DNA from: Pseudomonas sp. UBA5706
GTDB lineage: Bacteria > Pseudomonadota > Gammaproteobacteria > Pseudomonadales > Pseudomonadaceae
Length of the DNA: 64,000 nucleotides
Assembly: GCF_002419965.1 (NCBI RefSeq)
Contig: NZ_DIHC01000002.1
Span: forward strand, 99,574 to 163,573
Direction: 5' to 3'
The position numbers were made by a program, and so were the translations under genes. Under the pieces are notes generated by a model. The model was not told where the DNA came from, searched no databases, and saw nothing but the letters and a program-made list of their open reading frames with translations. Of the stretch, positions 54,883 through 64,000 are shown one piece after another. The stretch's first letter is position 1. Every line of letters begins with the position of its first letter.

Positions 54883-55387
54883 GAACGGGCTCTCCGGTTT
54901 TCTTGCTCTTGAACATGTCCAGAGCCAGCATGATCGCACCTACAGTGATCGCACTGTCGGCAAAGTTGAAGGCCGGGAATCCATGTTCTTTCCAATGAAC
55001 GAATATGAAGTCGATAACATGGCCGATGGCCATTCGGTCATACAGATTCCCCAACGCTCCTCCCAACACCAGAGCCAAGGCAATGGCTAGCCAGGTTTCG
55101 TCACGACCCAGACGTTTCAGCCAGACGATCAGCACTGCACTGACAACGATCGCGATCAGAGCAAATAGCCAGCGCTGCCACCCGGACCCATCGGCCAGAA
55201 AGCTGAAAGCAGCTCCTGTGTTGTAGGCCAACACCCAGCTAAAGTAGTCCGGGATGACCACTATCTGCTCATACAGGTCAAGACGATGCTCGAAGTAGAA
55301 CTTGCTGGCCTGGTCAATGACCAGAACCAGCACGCTCAACCACAGCCAGCTTAGACGACCCATACGGCCAGCCGACGCATTACGCAT
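54875..55387 (-). CDS. lspA: Lipoprotein signal peptidase
   Basis: 170 aa inner-membrane aspartyl protease that removes signal peptides from prolipoproteins such as BamD. Four membrane helices are present. The catalytic aspartates are in [16 protein letters not shown] and [11 protein letters not shown], with the family motif [13 protein letters not shown]. It overlaps ileS (8 bases) and fkpB (8 bases), indicating coupled translation. Confidence 0.96.
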   Translation of the reverse strand: MRNASAGRMGRLSWLWLSVLVLVIDQASKFYFEHRLDLYEQIVVIPDYFSWVLAYNTGAAFSFLADGSGWQRWLFALIAIVVSAVLIVWLKRLGRDETWLAIALALVLGGALGNLYDRMAIGHVIDFIFVHWKEHGFPAFNFADSAITVGAIMLALDMFKSKKTGEPVHD

Positions 55388-58211
55388 AGTGACGAACCTC
55401 GCCTGCGCCGCTGATGTTGTCCACACAGCGACCGCAGATTTCCGGATGCTCAGGGCTTACGCCCACGTCATCACGGAAGTGCCAGCAACGGGCGCACTTG
55501 GTGTAACCGGACTTGACCACTTTGAGCTTCAGGCCGGCGACTTCAGTGACAACGGCATCGGCAGGGGCGCTGACGAACGGCGCGACGCTGGCCTTGGAGG
55601 TGATAAGCACGAAGCGCAACTCATCACCCAGCTTGTTCAGGTCAACGGTCAGGTCGTCCTCGGCGTAGAGCGTCACTTCGGCCTGCAGGTTACCGCCGAT
55701 GGCTTTCGCCGCACGCTGGTTCTCCAGTTCCTTGTTGACCGCTGTCTTGACCGCCATGACCCGCTCCCAATAGGCACGGTCCAGCTCGAAGCCTTCAGGC
55801 AACTCGCTCAGGCCTTCATACCAGGTGTTGAGCATGACCGACTCGTTACGCTCGCCCGGCATGTACTGCCACAGCTCGTCGGCGGTGAATGCCAGGATCG
55901 GAGCGATCCAGCGCACCAGCGCCTCGCAGATGTGGAACAGCGCGGTCTGGCAGGAGCGGCGAGCCTTGCTGTTGGCACCGGTGGTGTACTGCCGGTCCTT
56001 GATGATGTCCAGATAGAAACCGCCCAGCTCCTGCACGCAGAAGTTATGCACCTTCGAATAGACGTTCCAGAAACGGTATTCGCTGTAGTGCTCTTCCAGC
56101 TCGCGTTGTAGCAGCAGCGCGCGATCAACGGCCCAACGGTCCAGTGCCAGCATTTCATCGGCAGGCAGGATGTCGGTGGCCGGGTTGAAGCCGGTCAGGT
56201 TGGAAAGCAGGAAGCGCGCGGTGTTGCGGATACGACGGTAAGCGTCGGCACTGCGCTGCAGGATGGTTTCAGAAACCGCCATCTCGCCCGAGTAGTCAGT
56301 GGCAGCAACCCACAGGCGCATGATGTCCGCGCCCAAAGTGTCGTTAACCTTCTGCGGCGCAATCACGTTGCCCAGCGATTTGGACATCTTGCGGCCGTTC
56401 TCGTCCACGGTAAAACCGTGGGTCAGCAGCTGGCGATACGGTGCGTGATTGTCGATGGCGCAACCGGTCAGCAGCGATGAGTGAAACCAGCCACGGTGCT
56501 GATCCGAACCTTCTAGGTACAGGTCGGCGCGTGGACCGTTTTCGTGGCCCATAGGGTGCGAGCCGCGCAAAACGTGCCAGTGAGTGGTGCCCGAATCGAA
56601 CCAGACGTCCAGCGTGTCGGAAATCTTATCGTACTGCGACGCTTCATCGCCCAGCAACTCGGCAGCGTCCATTTTGAACCAGGCCTCGATGCCTGCGTGC
56701 TCGACGCGCTTGGCTACCTGCTCCATCAACTCGACCGTGCGTGGGTGCAGTTCGCCGCTTTCCTTGTTCAGGAAGAACGGGATCGGCACGCCCCAGTTGC
56801 GCTGACGGGAAATGCACCAGTCAGGACGGGTGGCGATCATCGAATGCAGACGCGCCTGCCCCCAGGCCGGTACGAACTTTGTTTCTTCGATGGCTTTGAT
56901 TGCGCGGGTGCGCAGGGTGTCGCCCGACACGGGCTGCTTGTCCATGCCAACGAACCACTGCGCGGTGGCGCGGTAGATCAGCGGCGTCTTGTGGCGCCAG
57001 CAATGCATGTAGCTGTGGGTGATGACTTCGGTGTGCAGCAGCGCACCGACTTCGGTCAGCTTGTCGATGATCGGCTGGTTGACCTTGAAGATGAACTGGC
57101 CACCAAAGAACTCCAGCGACGGCACGTACACGCCGTTACTTTGCACCGGACTGATGATGTCGTCGTTGGTCAGGCCATAGCTTTTGCAGATCACGAAGTC
57201 ATCGACGCCATAGGCTGGCGAGCAATGGACGACACCGGTACCCGCGCCCAACTCGACATACTCAGCCAGATAAATCGGCGACAGCCGATCGTAGAACGGA
57301 TGGCGGAAGTTGATCAGTTCCAGCGCCGCACCGGGGGCAGTTGCCAGCACTGAACCTTCCAGGTTCCAGCGCTTGAGGCAGCCTTCGACCAGTTCTTCGG
57401 CCAGCACCAACAATCTGTCGCCGGTATCGACCAGCGCGTAGTTGAATTCCGGGTGAACGTTGAGCGCCTGGTTGGCCGGGATGGTCCACGGGGTGGTGGT
57501 CCAGATCACGATGGCAGCAGGTTTGTCCAGGCTCGACAGGCCGAAGGCAGCGGCGAGCTTGTCGGCATCGGCAACCGGGAAGGCCACATCGATGGTCGAA
57601 GACTTCTTGTCCTGGTATTCGACTTCTGCCTCGGCAAGTGCCGAGCCGCAATCGAAACACCAGTTGACCGGCTTGAGGCCTTTGAACACGAAACCGTTCT
57701 TGACCAGTTCGGCCAGCGCACGGATCTCACCGGCCTCGTTGGCGAAATCCATGGTGCGATACGGATTGTCCCAGTCGCCAAGCACGCCCAGACGAATGAA
57801 CTCGGCTTTCTGGCCCTCGATCTGCTCGGCGGCATAGGCGCGGCACAGCTCGCGGGTCTTGTCCGCGGGCAGGTTCTTGCCGTGGGTCACCTCCACCTTG
57901 TGCTCGATCGGCAGGCCGTGGCAGTCCCAGCCTGGAACATAAGGCGCGTCGAAACCCGACAGGGTTTTGGACCGGACGATCATATCCTTGAGAATCTTGT
58001 TGAGCGCATGGCCGATGTGAATAGTGCCGTTGGCATAGGGAGGACCGTCGTGCAGAACGAACTTCGGACGATCCTTGCCAATTTCCCGCAGCTTCTGGTA
58101 CAGGCCAATGCTGTCCCAGCGCTGCAGAGTTTGCGGCTCGCGCTGGGGCAGGCCGGCCTTCATAGGGAAGGCGGTGTCCGGAAGATTAAGCGTGGCTTTG
58201 TAATCGGTCAT
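55380..58211 (-). CDS. ileS: Isoleucyl-tRNA synthetase
   Basis: 943 aa class I synthetase. The HIGH motif is GTIHIGHAL at about residues 62-70 and KMSKS is in [11 protein letters not shown]. The editing domain contains [16 protein letters not shown]. The C-terminal zinc finger has CARCWHF and CGRCVDN. The ATG at 58211 gives the usual bacterial length, and upstream in-frame codons lack a start signal. It lies 13 bases after ribF in the ribF-ileS-lspA-fkpB operon. Confidence 0.97.
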   Translation of the reverse strand: MTDYKATLNLPDTAFPMKAGLPQREPQTLQRWDSIGLYQKLREIGKDRPKFVLHDGPPYANGTIHIGHALNKILKDMIVRSKTLSGFDAPYVPGWDCHGLPIEHKVEVTHGKNLPADKTRELCRAYAAEQIEGQKAEFIRLGVLGDWDNPYRTMDFANEAGEIRALAELVKNGFVFKGLKPVNWCFDCGSALAEAEVEYQDKKSSTIDVAFPVADADKLAAAFGLSSLDKPAAIVIWTTTPWTIPANQALNVHPEFNYALVDTGDRLLVLAEELVEGCLKRWNLEGSVLATAPGAALELINFRHPFYDRLSPIYLAEYVELGAGTGVVHCSPAYGVDDFVICKSYGLTNDDIISPVQSNGVYVPSLEFFGGQFIFKVNQPIIDKLTEVGALLHTEVITHSYMHCWRHKTPLIYRATAQWFVGMDKQPVSGDTLRTRAIKAIEETKFVPAWGQARLHSMIATRPDWCISRQRNWGVPIPFFLNKESGELHPRTVELMEQVAKRVEHAGIEAWFKMDAAELLGDEASQYDKISDTLDVWFDSGTTHWHVLRGSHPMGHENGPRADLYLEGSDQHRGWFHSSLLTGCAIDNHAPYRQLLTHGFTVDENGRKMSKSLGNVIAPQKVNDTLGADIMRLWVAATDYSGEMAVSETILQRSADAYRRIRNTARFLLSNLTGFNPATDILPADEMLALDRWAVDRALLLQRELEEHYSEYRFWNVYSKVHNFCVQELGGFYLDIIKDRQYTTGANSKARRSCQTALFHICEALVRWIAPILAFTADELWQYMPGERNESVMLNTWYEGLSELPEGFELDRAYWERVMAVKTAVNKELENQRAAKAIGGNLQAEVTLYAEDDLTVDLNKLGDELRFVLITSKASVAPFVSAPADAVVTEVAGLKLKVVKSGYTKCARCWHFRDDVGVSPEHPEICGRCVDNISGAGEVRHYA

Positions 58212-58224
58212 TTCAGGCTCTAGG

Positions 58225-59160
58225 TTAGCGGTTGACCATGCCCCAATGGGCACGGGCGGCAGCGACATCCGCATCGATCGCCGTCTTAAGCGCCTCAAGT
58301 GAGGCAAAACGCTGCTCATCGCGCAGCTTTTGGTGGAAGACCACCGTCAAACGCCGGCCATAGATATCACCGGCAAAATCCAGAAGATGTATTTCAAGGT
58401 GAGGACGTCCATCCCCTGCCACGGTCGGTCGCACGCCAATATTGGCGACACCCGGCCAGACCTTGCCATCGATCTCGGCACTGACCAGATAAACCCCGGT
58501 CAACGGCACGCGACGACGTTTGAGCTGCACGTTGGCAGTGGGCGTACCCAGCTGACGCGCGAGCTTCTGGCCATGCAGGACACGGCCGCAGATTTCGAAG
58601 GGCCTGCCCAGCAGGTCTTCGGCAAGCGCAAAGTCAGCCGCTGCCAGGGCGTTTCTGACCTTGGTGCTGCTAACGCGTACGCCGTCGATTTCCACGGTTT
58701 GCGCGGCTTCAACGGTGAAGCCTTTTTCGGCGCCGACCTTTTGCAGGAAATCGAAATCCCCGATCCGGTCACAACCGAAGCGGAAATCGTCACCGACCTC
58801 CAGATGCTTCACGCCAAGGCCATCGATCAACACCGTGTCGACGAACTCGGTCGCGCGCAGCTTGCTCAGGCGTTGATTGAACGTCAGGCAGAGCACCAGA
58901 TCGACGCCCTCGGCAGCCAGCAGGTCGACCTTGTCACGCAGACGGGCCAGGCGCGCAGGCGCTGTTTCCGGAGCAAAGAACTCGCGCGGCTGCGGCTCGA
59001 AAATCACCACGCAGCTGGGCAGGCTCAACTCAACGGCACGCTCGCGCAGCCGCGCCAGGATAGCCTGGTGACCACGATGAACGCCGTCGAAATTGCCAAT
59101 GGTGGCGACGCAGCCCCGATGCTGGGGGCGCAGATTGTGAAGGCCTCGAACCAGCTGCAT
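58225..59160 (-). CDS. ribF: Bifunctional riboflavin kinase/FAD synthetase
   Basis: 311 aa cytosolic enzyme turning riboflavin into FMN and FAD. The N-terminal nucleotidyltransferase domain has [17 protein letters not shown] and [10 protein letters not shown]. The C-terminal kinase domain has [20 protein letters not shown] and [11 protein letters not shown]. An ATG at 59178 is also possible. 59160 matches the usual [12 protein letters not shown]-terminus. There is a 118-bp gap after murJ. Confidence 0.95.
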   Translation of the reverse strand: MQLVRGLHNLRPQHRGCVATIGNFDGVHRGHQAILARLRERAVELSLPSCVVIFEPQPREFFAPETAPARLARLRDKVDLLAAEGVDLVLCLTFNQRLSKLRATEFVDTVLIDGLGVKHLEVGDDFRFGCDRIGDFDFLQKVGAEKGFTVEAAQTVEIDGVRVSSTKVRNALAAADFALAEDLLGRPFEICGRVLHGQKLARQLGTPTANVQLKRRRVPLTGVYLVSAEIDGKVWPGVANIGVRPTVAGDGRPHLEIHLLDFAGDIYGRRLTVVFHQKLRDEQRFASLEALKTAIDADVAAARAHWGMVNR

Positions 59161-59278
59161 AACGCGCTTCTTGCTCATAAAGTGGCCGATTATAACCACA
59201 CACCGCCGTCAACGACAGGCGACACATTCAGCCAAACAACAACAATCGGCGTTAACCGGCAAAAACCGACGACTGATC

Positions 59279-60823
59279 CTACATGATCGCCTTGCGGGCG
59301 AAATCTTTCAGACGAAAGCCCAACGCCAGCAAGGTGCCGAAATACGCCACCACACCCGCCGCCACCAGCGCGCCCAGACGAATGAAGCGCTCAAGCATCT
59401 GGCCGTCGGACCAGGCCGGCATTACATGCATCAGACCCAGCAGCACAGCGCACATCACCAAAACCGCCACCACCAGTTTGATCAGGAACACCGGCCAGCC
59501 GGGTTGTGGCTGATAGAGGTCCTGACGCCGCAGCTGCCAGAACAGGAGCAAGGCATTCAGACAAGCGCCCATGCTGATCGCCAATGCCAGGCCCGCATGG
59601 GCCAGCTGCACGCCATAGACGAAAAGTACGTTGAACAGCTGAGTCACAATGAGGGTGAAGATCGCGATTTTCACCGGGGTGCGAATATTTTGTTGAGCAT
59701 AGAAGCCCGGTGCCAGCACCTTGATCACGATGATCCCCAACAGGCCAACCGCGTAACCGATCAACGCGCGCTGGGTCATCGCCGCGTCGGTGGCATCGAA
59801 CTTACCGTACTGGAACAGTGAAACAGTCAACGGCTCAGCCAGCAGTCCGAGGGCCAGCGTACACGGCAGGACCAGTACGAAACACAGCCGCAGGCCCCAA
59901 TCGAGAATCCGCGAATACTCCTGGCGATCCTTGCTGGCGTAGGTCTTGGAAAGAATCGGCAGCAGAATCGTCCCTAGCGCGACGCCCAGCACACCCGAAG
60001 GCAACTCCATCAGGCGGTCGGCGTAGTACATCCACGACACCGAACCTGCCACTAGAAAGGAGGCGAAAATGGTGTTGATGATCAGGGAAATCTGACTGAC
60101 CGAGACGCCAAGCATCGCTGGCAGCATTTGCTTCATCACACGCCAGACGCCGGTGTCGCGCAGATTGAGGCGCGGCAGGACCAACATGCCGATTTTCTTC
60201 AAGTGCGGCAGCTGGTACAGCAATTGCAGCAGACCGCCCGCCAGCACCGCCCAGCCCAGTGCCATTACCGGGGGGTGAAAGTACGGCGTGAGGAACAGTG
60301 CAAAGAAGATCATCGCCAGGTTAAGCAGTGTCGGCACGAACGCCGGCACTGAAAATCGGTTCCAGGTGTTGAGGATCGCCCCGGCCAGCGATGACAGGGA
60401 AATCAGCAATATATAAGGAAAGGTCACGCGCAACAGATCGGAGGTCAGCTGGAATTTTTCAGGCGTATCTGCAAAGCCCGGCGCCGTGGCCCAGATCACC
60501 CAGGGCGCGAAGATGATGCCAAGCACGGTCACCAGCGCCAGCGCCAGCGTCAGCAAGCCGGTGACATAAGCGACAAACGTGCGGGTGGCCTCCTCGCCCT
60601 GCTGGCTTTTGTATTCGGCGAGGATCGGCACGAACGCCTGGGAGAACGCACCCTCGGCAAAAATCCGGCGCAGCAGATTCGGCAATTTGAAGGCGATGAA
60701 GAAGGCATCCGTTGCCATCCCGGCCCCGAAGGCACGGGCGATGATGGTATCGCGGATAAAGCCCAGAACCCGCGAAAGCATGGTGATAGAGCTGACGGCG
60801 GCAAGCGATTTAAGGAGGTTCAT
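59279..60823 (-). CDS. murJ: Lipid II flippase MurJ (MviN)
   Basis: 514 aa MOP-superfamily transporter with 14 predicted membrane segments, moving lipid II to the periplasm for peptidoglycan synthesis. The N-terminal [20 protein letters not shown] and [20 protein letters not shown] are hallmark motifs, as are [20 protein letters not shown] and [17 protein letters not shown]. It is divergent from rpsT across 250 bp. ribF follows. Confidence 0.96.
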   Translation of the reverse strand: MNLLKSLAAVSSITMLSRVLGFIRDTIIARAFGAGMATDAFFIAFKLPNLLRRIFAEGAFSQAFVPILAEYKSQQGEEATRTFVAYVTGLLTLALALVTVLGIIFAPWVIWATAPGFADTPEKFQLTSDLLRVTFPYILLISLSSLAGAILNTWNRFSVPAFVPTLLNLAMIFFALFLTPYFHPPVMALGWAVLAGGLLQLLYQLPHLKKIGMLVLPRLNLRDTGVWRVMKQMLPAMLGVSVSQISLIINTIFASFLVAGSVSWMYYADRLMELPSGVLGVALGTILLPILSKTYASKDRQEYSRILDWGLRLCFVLVLPCTLALGLLAEPLTVSLFQYGKFDATDAAMTQRALIGYAVGLLGIIVIKVLAPGFYAQQNIRTPVKIAIFTLIVTQLFNVLFVYGVQLAHAGLALAISMGACLNALLLFWQLRRQDLYQPQPGWPVFLIKLVVAVLVMCAVLLGLMHVMPAWSDGQMLERFIRLGALVAAGVVAYFGTLLALGFRLKDFARKAIM

Positions 60824-60994
60824 CTAAAGGTTATGCGCCCGACCAAAGGAAGCGCCAAAGCGCGTTCCATTTATGCGATACTCCGCGCCGCAAAACAGCA
60901 CAGAGCCAAAACCCGCGAGTTTACAGGTCGCACGCCGGAAAGAAATATCCTCGGCATTACTCGGCGACCACTCAGCGGAACGCATCAACTGCCC

Positions 60995-61023
60995 TTGACA
61001 AGCATCAAAGTCATCGGCATGAT
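60995..61023 (+). promoter_or_regulatory. Sigma-70 promoter of rpsT
   Basis: TTGACA at 60995-61000, 17 bases, then CATGAT as a -10 box (4 of 6). The start would fall near 61030, giving a leader of about 44 nt before the rpsT GTG. Confidence 0.65.
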
Positions 61024-61073
61024 TCGCGGCCTATTTTGTTAGCTATTTCCCAAGTCTTTCGAGGAGCTCGACG

Positions 61074-61352
61074 GTGGCCAACTCACCTTCCGCCAAAAAA
61101 CGTGCAAAACAGGCTGAGAAGCGTCGCAGCCACAACGCCAGCATGCGTTCCATGGTCCGCACCTACATCAAGAACGTAGTTAAAGCCATCGACGCTAAAG
61201 ACGCTGAAAAAGCGCAAGCTGCTTATGTTCTGGCTGTGCCAGTTATCGACCGTATGGCCGATAAAGGCATCATCCACAAGAACAAAGCTGCTCGCCATAA
61301 AGGCCGCCTGAATGGCCACATCAAGGCTCTGAACCTTGCTGCTGCAGCCTAA
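61074..61352 (+). CDS. rpsT: 30S ribosomal protein S20
   Basis: 92 aa basic helical protein binding 16S rRNA. The sequence opens [20 protein letters not shown] and contains [20 protein letters not shown], the S20 signature. It starts with GTG, GAGGAGC seven bases upstream. A rare start codon for rpsT is also known in E. coli, where translation is autoregulated. Single-gene transcript ending at the hairpin 61368-61394. Confidence 0.98.
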   Translation: MANSPSAKKRAKQAEKRRSHNASMRSMVRTYIKNVVKAIDAKDAEKAQAAYVLAVPVIDRMADKGIIHKNKAARHKGRLNGHIKALNLAAAA

Positions 61353-61367
61353 GCGATATGCTTGTTG

Positions 61368-61394
61368 AAAAACCGACCTCAGGGTCGGTTTTTT
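61368..61394 (+). terminator. Intrinsic terminator of rpsT
   Basis: AACCGACC-TCAG-GGTCGGTT stem followed by a run of T, about 18 bp after the rpsT stop. Confidence 0.93.
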
Positions 61395-61464
61395 ATTGCC
61401 TGTGATTTGGCTGCAACACAACTCGCCACGATGACCGCTCCCAAGTGCTACGCCCCGACTGCAG

Positions 61465-61515
61465 GGACGCGGAGCGTCCGAGAATGCGTCACCACGCGGA
61501 GCGTGTGAACGATCA
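61465..61515. repeat. Pseudomonas GCGGAGCG-type repeat
   Basis: Two consecutive hairpins, GGACGC-GGA-GCGTCC (61465-61479) and CACGC-GGA-GCGTG (61493-61505), followed by GAACGATCA. A third degenerate GCGGAGCGCG lies at 61528-61537. This is a common Pseudomonas intergenic repeat type. It fills most of the 250-bp convergent gap between rpsT and creA. Confidence 0.75.
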
Positions 61516-61603
61516 GCCGGCCGATCAGCGGAGCGCGAGGAAGGTCAGCGCAGCATGGCACGATCAAATGATCCCAAGCCAAAACCCGCCACCACACAGC
61601 CGA

Positions 61604-62074
61604 TCAAGGAGCAGGCGCTGGCGCCCAAGGCAAGATAGGGATCGCTGTCACGGCATTCTGCGGACTGCCTTCGATGATTCGGTCGCTATAGACCAGATAC
61701 ACCAGCGTATTACGCTTCTTATCGAGAAAGCGCACGACCTGCATGGTTTTGAACACCAGCGACGTGCGCTCCTTGAACACTTCGTCTCCGTCCTTAAGCG
61801 CCTCCTTGAAGCGGATCGGCCCCACCTGACGACAGGCAATGGACGCCTCAGCACGATCCTCCGCCAGCCCAAGTCCACCCTTCACGCCGCCAGTCTTGGC
61901 CCGGGACAGGTAGCAAGTCACGCCATCGACCTTCGGATCGTCGAACGCCTCGACAACGATTCGGTCGTTGGGGCCGACGAACTTGAAGACCGTCGATACC
62001 TGACCGATCTCTTCGGCGGATGCCAGCAGAGGCAGCAACAGCAGCGCACCCAGCATTCCCTTCATGATTCGCAT
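61604..62074 (-). CDS. creA: CreA family periplasmic protein
   Basis: 156 aa. A signal peptide ([17 protein letters not shown]) precedes [20 protein letters not shown] and [20 protein letters not shown], which identify the CreA family. Two cysteines lie in VTCYLS and IACRQVG. Function is unknown, though it is conserved in proteobacteria. AAGGAAG before the ATG at 62074 supports the start. It follows proB by 28 bp and is probably cotranscribed with obg-proB. Confidence 0.92.
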   Translation of the reverse strand: MRIMKGMLGALLLLPLLASAEEIGQVSTVFKFVGPNDRIVVEAFDDPKVDGVTCYLSRAKTGGVKGGLGLAEDRAEASIACRQVGPIRFKEALKDGDEVFKERTSLVFKTMQVVRFLDKKRNTLVYLVYSDRIIEGSPQNAVTAIPILPWAPAPAP

Positions 62075-62102
62075 TGCAGCTTCCTTATTCAGAAATTCCG
62101 AT

Positions 62103-63221
62103 TCAAACCAGAATCAGGTTGTCACGATGAACCAGCTCAGGCTCGGCCATATAACCCAACACCCTGACGATTGCATCGGAGGGCTGACCAATGATCCTTT
62201 GCGCCTCAAGAGCACTGTAATTACTCAGACCACGAGCAATCTCGCGACCATCGGCGGCGACACACACCACCATCTCTCCGCGACGGAAACTGCCCTGAAC
62301 CAGCTTCACGCCCACCGGAAGCAGGCTCTTGTTGCTGTCGGCAAGCGCTTTGACCGCGCCGTCGTCCAGCACCAACGTACCGCGGGTCTGAAGATGCCCG
62401 GCCAGCCACTGCTTGCGAGCCGCCAGCATGCCGCGCTCGGGCGACAGCAGCGTACCCAGCCGTTCACCGGCCTTCAGACGTGCCAATACACGCTCAATGC
62501 GTCCACCCACGATCACCGTGTGCGCCCCGGAACGCGCAGCCAGGCGCGCCGCGCGCAATTTGGTCTGCATACCACCACGCCCTAGAGCGCCGCCAGTACC
62601 GCCCGCCACAGCATCGAGCGCAGGATCGTCGGCACGAGCCTCATGAATCAACTGGGCTTCAGGATTATTGCGCGGATCGGCATCGAACATCCCGTCGCGA
62701 TCGGTAAGGATGACCAGCAGATCCGCCTCGACCAGATTCGCTACCAATGCAGCCAGTGTGTCGTTGTCGCCAAAACGGATTTCGTCCGTGACAACCGTAT
62801 CGTTTTCGTTGATCACCGGCACCACGCCCAGCTCGACCAGCGTCCGCAGGGTACTGCGGGCATTCAGGTAGCGCTTGCGGTCTGAGAGGTCGTCGTGGGT
62901 GAGTAGAATCTGCGCGGTATGGCGGTCATGCTCGGCAAAGCTGGATTCCCAGGCCTGCACCAGACCCATCTGACCGATCGCTGCGGCCGCCTGAAGCTCA
63001 TGCATGGCACTCGGTCGTGCAGTCCAGCCCAGGCGACTCATGCCGGCAGCTACAGCGCCGGAGGAAACCAGAACCAGCTCGACGCCCGCCTCATGCAGCG
63101 CCACCATCTGCTCGACCCAAACACCCATCGCGTTGCGATCAAGACCCTTGCCGTCCGCTGTCAGCAGCGCACTTCCGATCTTCACAACCCAACGCTGGGC
63201 ACCTGTCACCTTGCTCCGCAT
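62103..63221 (-). CDS. proB: Glutamate 5-kinase
   Basis: 372 aa first enzyme of proline synthesis, feedback-inhibited by proline in the family. The amino acid kinase domain (about 1-260) has [47 protein letters not shown] and [15 protein letters not shown]. The C-terminal PUA domain (about 275-360) has [14 protein letters not shown]. It lies between obg and creA, the standard Pseudomonas order. Confidence 0.97.
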   Translation of the reverse strand: MRSKVTGAQRWVVKIGSALLTADGKGLDRNAMGVWVEQMVALHEAGVELVLVSSGAVAAGMSRLGWTARPSAMHELQAAAAIGQMGLVQAWESSFAEHDRHTAQILLTHDDLSDRKRYLNARSTLRTLVELGVVPVINENDTVVTDEIRFGDNDTLAALVANLVEADLLVILTDRDGMFDADPRNNPEAQLIHEARADDPALDAVAGGTGGALGRGGMQTKLRAARLAARSGAHTVIVGGRIERVLARLKAGERLGTLLSPERGMLAARKQWLAGHLQTRGTLVLDDGAVKALADSNKSLLPVGVKLVQGSFRRGEMVVCVAADGREIARGLSNYSALEAQRIIGQPSDAIVRVLGYMAEPELVHRDNLILV

Positions 63222-63303
63222 GATCTTTAACCTTAGCCAGAGAGTACGAATTCGACATACTAAAACGCCGCTATCAAGCGGCGCTGTAGTTTACTTCACT
63301 GCA

Positions 63304-64000
63304 TCACTCACGGACGTAAATGATTTCCGGACCGTCTTCATCGTCCACATCTTCTTCGTCCCAGTCATCGTCACCGATGTCGTGCACGCTCTTCACGCCA
63401 CTGCGGCGCAGCGCACGCTGATCGTCCAGCGCCTGCAACTGGGCGCGAGCCTCGTCTTCGATACGTTGATCCAGCTCGGCAAGCTCCTCGGCGTACGCCG
63501 GGTCGCTGGCCAGACGGTCAGCGCGATCTTCGAGATAGCGCATGATGTCGTGGCTCAGGCGATCGGTACCTTCCTTGGCGATGGCCGAGATCACGTAGAC
63601 GGGACCGGTCCACCCCAGGCGATCGATGATCTCCTGCTTGCGCTCTTCATGCTCTTCTTCGAGGATCTGGTCGCACTTGTTCAGTACCAGCCAACGATCG
63701 CGATCTGCCAGCGCAGGGCTGAACTTGATCAGCTCATTAACGATGACTTCAGCCGCGTCCGGCGCGCTGCTCTCATCCAGCGGCGCCATGTCGACGAGGT
63801 GCAGCAATAGACGGGTACGCGCCAGGTGCTTGAGGAAGCGGATACCAAGGCCGGCACCATCCGATGCGCCTTCGATCAGACCAGGAATGTCGGCAATGAC
63901 GAAGCTCTTCCAGCGATCGACGCTGACCACACCCAGATTCGGCACCAGCGTGGTGAACGGATAGTCCGCAACCTTCGGCTTGGCAGCCGACACAGAGCGA
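63304..64000 (-). CDS. obg: GTPase Obg/CgtA, C-terminal part
   Basis: Partial gene: the frame reads through the window edge, so the N-terminal Obg fold and the P-loop are outside. Visible parts are switch I ([17 protein letters not shown]), G3 [14 protein letters not shown]4 LNKCD and G5 ISAIAKEG. The acidic C-terminal tail ends [20 protein letters not shown]. Obg is an essential ribosome-associated GTPase. It lies upstream of proB, 82 bp apart. The GTG at 63993 is internal, not a start. Confidence 0.95.
   Translation of the reverse strand, partial: RSVSAAKPKVADYPFTTLVPNLGVVSVDRWKSFVIADIPGLIEGASDGAGLGIRFLKHLARTRLLLHLVDMAPLDESSAPDAAEVIVNELIKFSPALADRDRWLVLNKCDQILEEEHEERKQEIIDRLGWTGPVYVISAIAKEGTDRLSHDIMRYLEDRADRLASDPAYAEELAELDQRIEDEARAQLQALDDQRALRRSGVKSVHDIGDDDWDEEDVDDEDGPEIIYVRE

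Noticed and set aside
60833..61042. Open frame of 69 codons between murJ and rpsT
   Set aside because: It overlaps the predicted rpsT promoter, has no ribosome-binding site and an atypical composition; the space is the divergent promoter region.
63304..63993. Obg starting at the GTG at 63993
   Set aside because: The frame continues to the window edge (Arg-Ser before this Val) and lacks the Obg fold and P-loop, so the codon is internal.

Overview
The window is a stretch of chromosome from a fluorescent-type Pseudomonas. From nadC to obg the gene order follows the one I know from P. aeruginosa around PA4524-PA4566: nadC, tRNA-Thr, pilA/pilBCD, coaE, yacG, ndh, tRNA cluster, clpB, pgeF, rluD, bamD, pilSR, thiO, minor pilins, ispH, fkpB, lspA, ileS, ribF, murJ, rpsT, creA, proB, obg. 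Pseudomonas-type REP palindromes occur in several gaps. The species cannot be fixed from sequence alone.

Layout. 1-451: repeat-rich flank. 452-4143 (minus): AdiA-like basic amino acid decarboxylase with a PotE-like antiporter. 4412-9171 (minus): DUF1631 protein, ampD, ampE and a SurE-like nucleotidase. 9559-16962: nadC, an alpha/beta hydrolase, tRNA-Thr, pilA (minus) with a sigma-54 promoter, divergent pilBCD, coaE and yacG. 17101-22337: catabolic cluster (2-hydroxyacid dehydrogenase, SDR, fumarylacetoacetase-fold hydrolase, MFS carrier) with a divergent AraC regulator. 22490-25146: DUF1780, a frameshifted DUF3094 gene, ndh and a small unknown gene. 25648-31960: alkaline protease aprA, its inhibitor aprI and its type I secretion genes aprDEF. 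32182-32609: tRNA-Asn-Pro-Lys-Pro. 32868-38518: clpB, pgeF, rluD and bamD. 38664-43126: a small zinc-ribbon protein, pilS, pilR and thiO. 43317-50619: minor pilins fimU-pilV-pilW-pilX-pilY1-pilE. 50627-53381: a second, inverted minor-pilin set (pilE, pilX, pilW and pilV types plus a fimT type). 53400-64000: ispH, fkpB, lspA, ileS, ribF, murJ, rpsT, creA, proB and the C-terminal part of obg.

Main theme. The window holds much of a type IV pilus system: major pilin, extension ATPase, platform, prepilin peptidase, the PilSR regulators with a matching sigma-54 promoter and PilR-like palindrome at pilA, and two separate minor-pilin sets of which only one has PilY1. A second unit is a self-contained protease module (toxin, periplasmic inhibitor, dedicated exporter) placed between ndh and the tRNA cluster, with a hairpin and U-run in the aprA leader. 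The least explained part is the AraC-linked catabolic cluster, whose enzyme set would suit oxidation and cleavage of a 2,4-diketo acid. The sequence shows no CRISPR array, prophage or insertion sequence.
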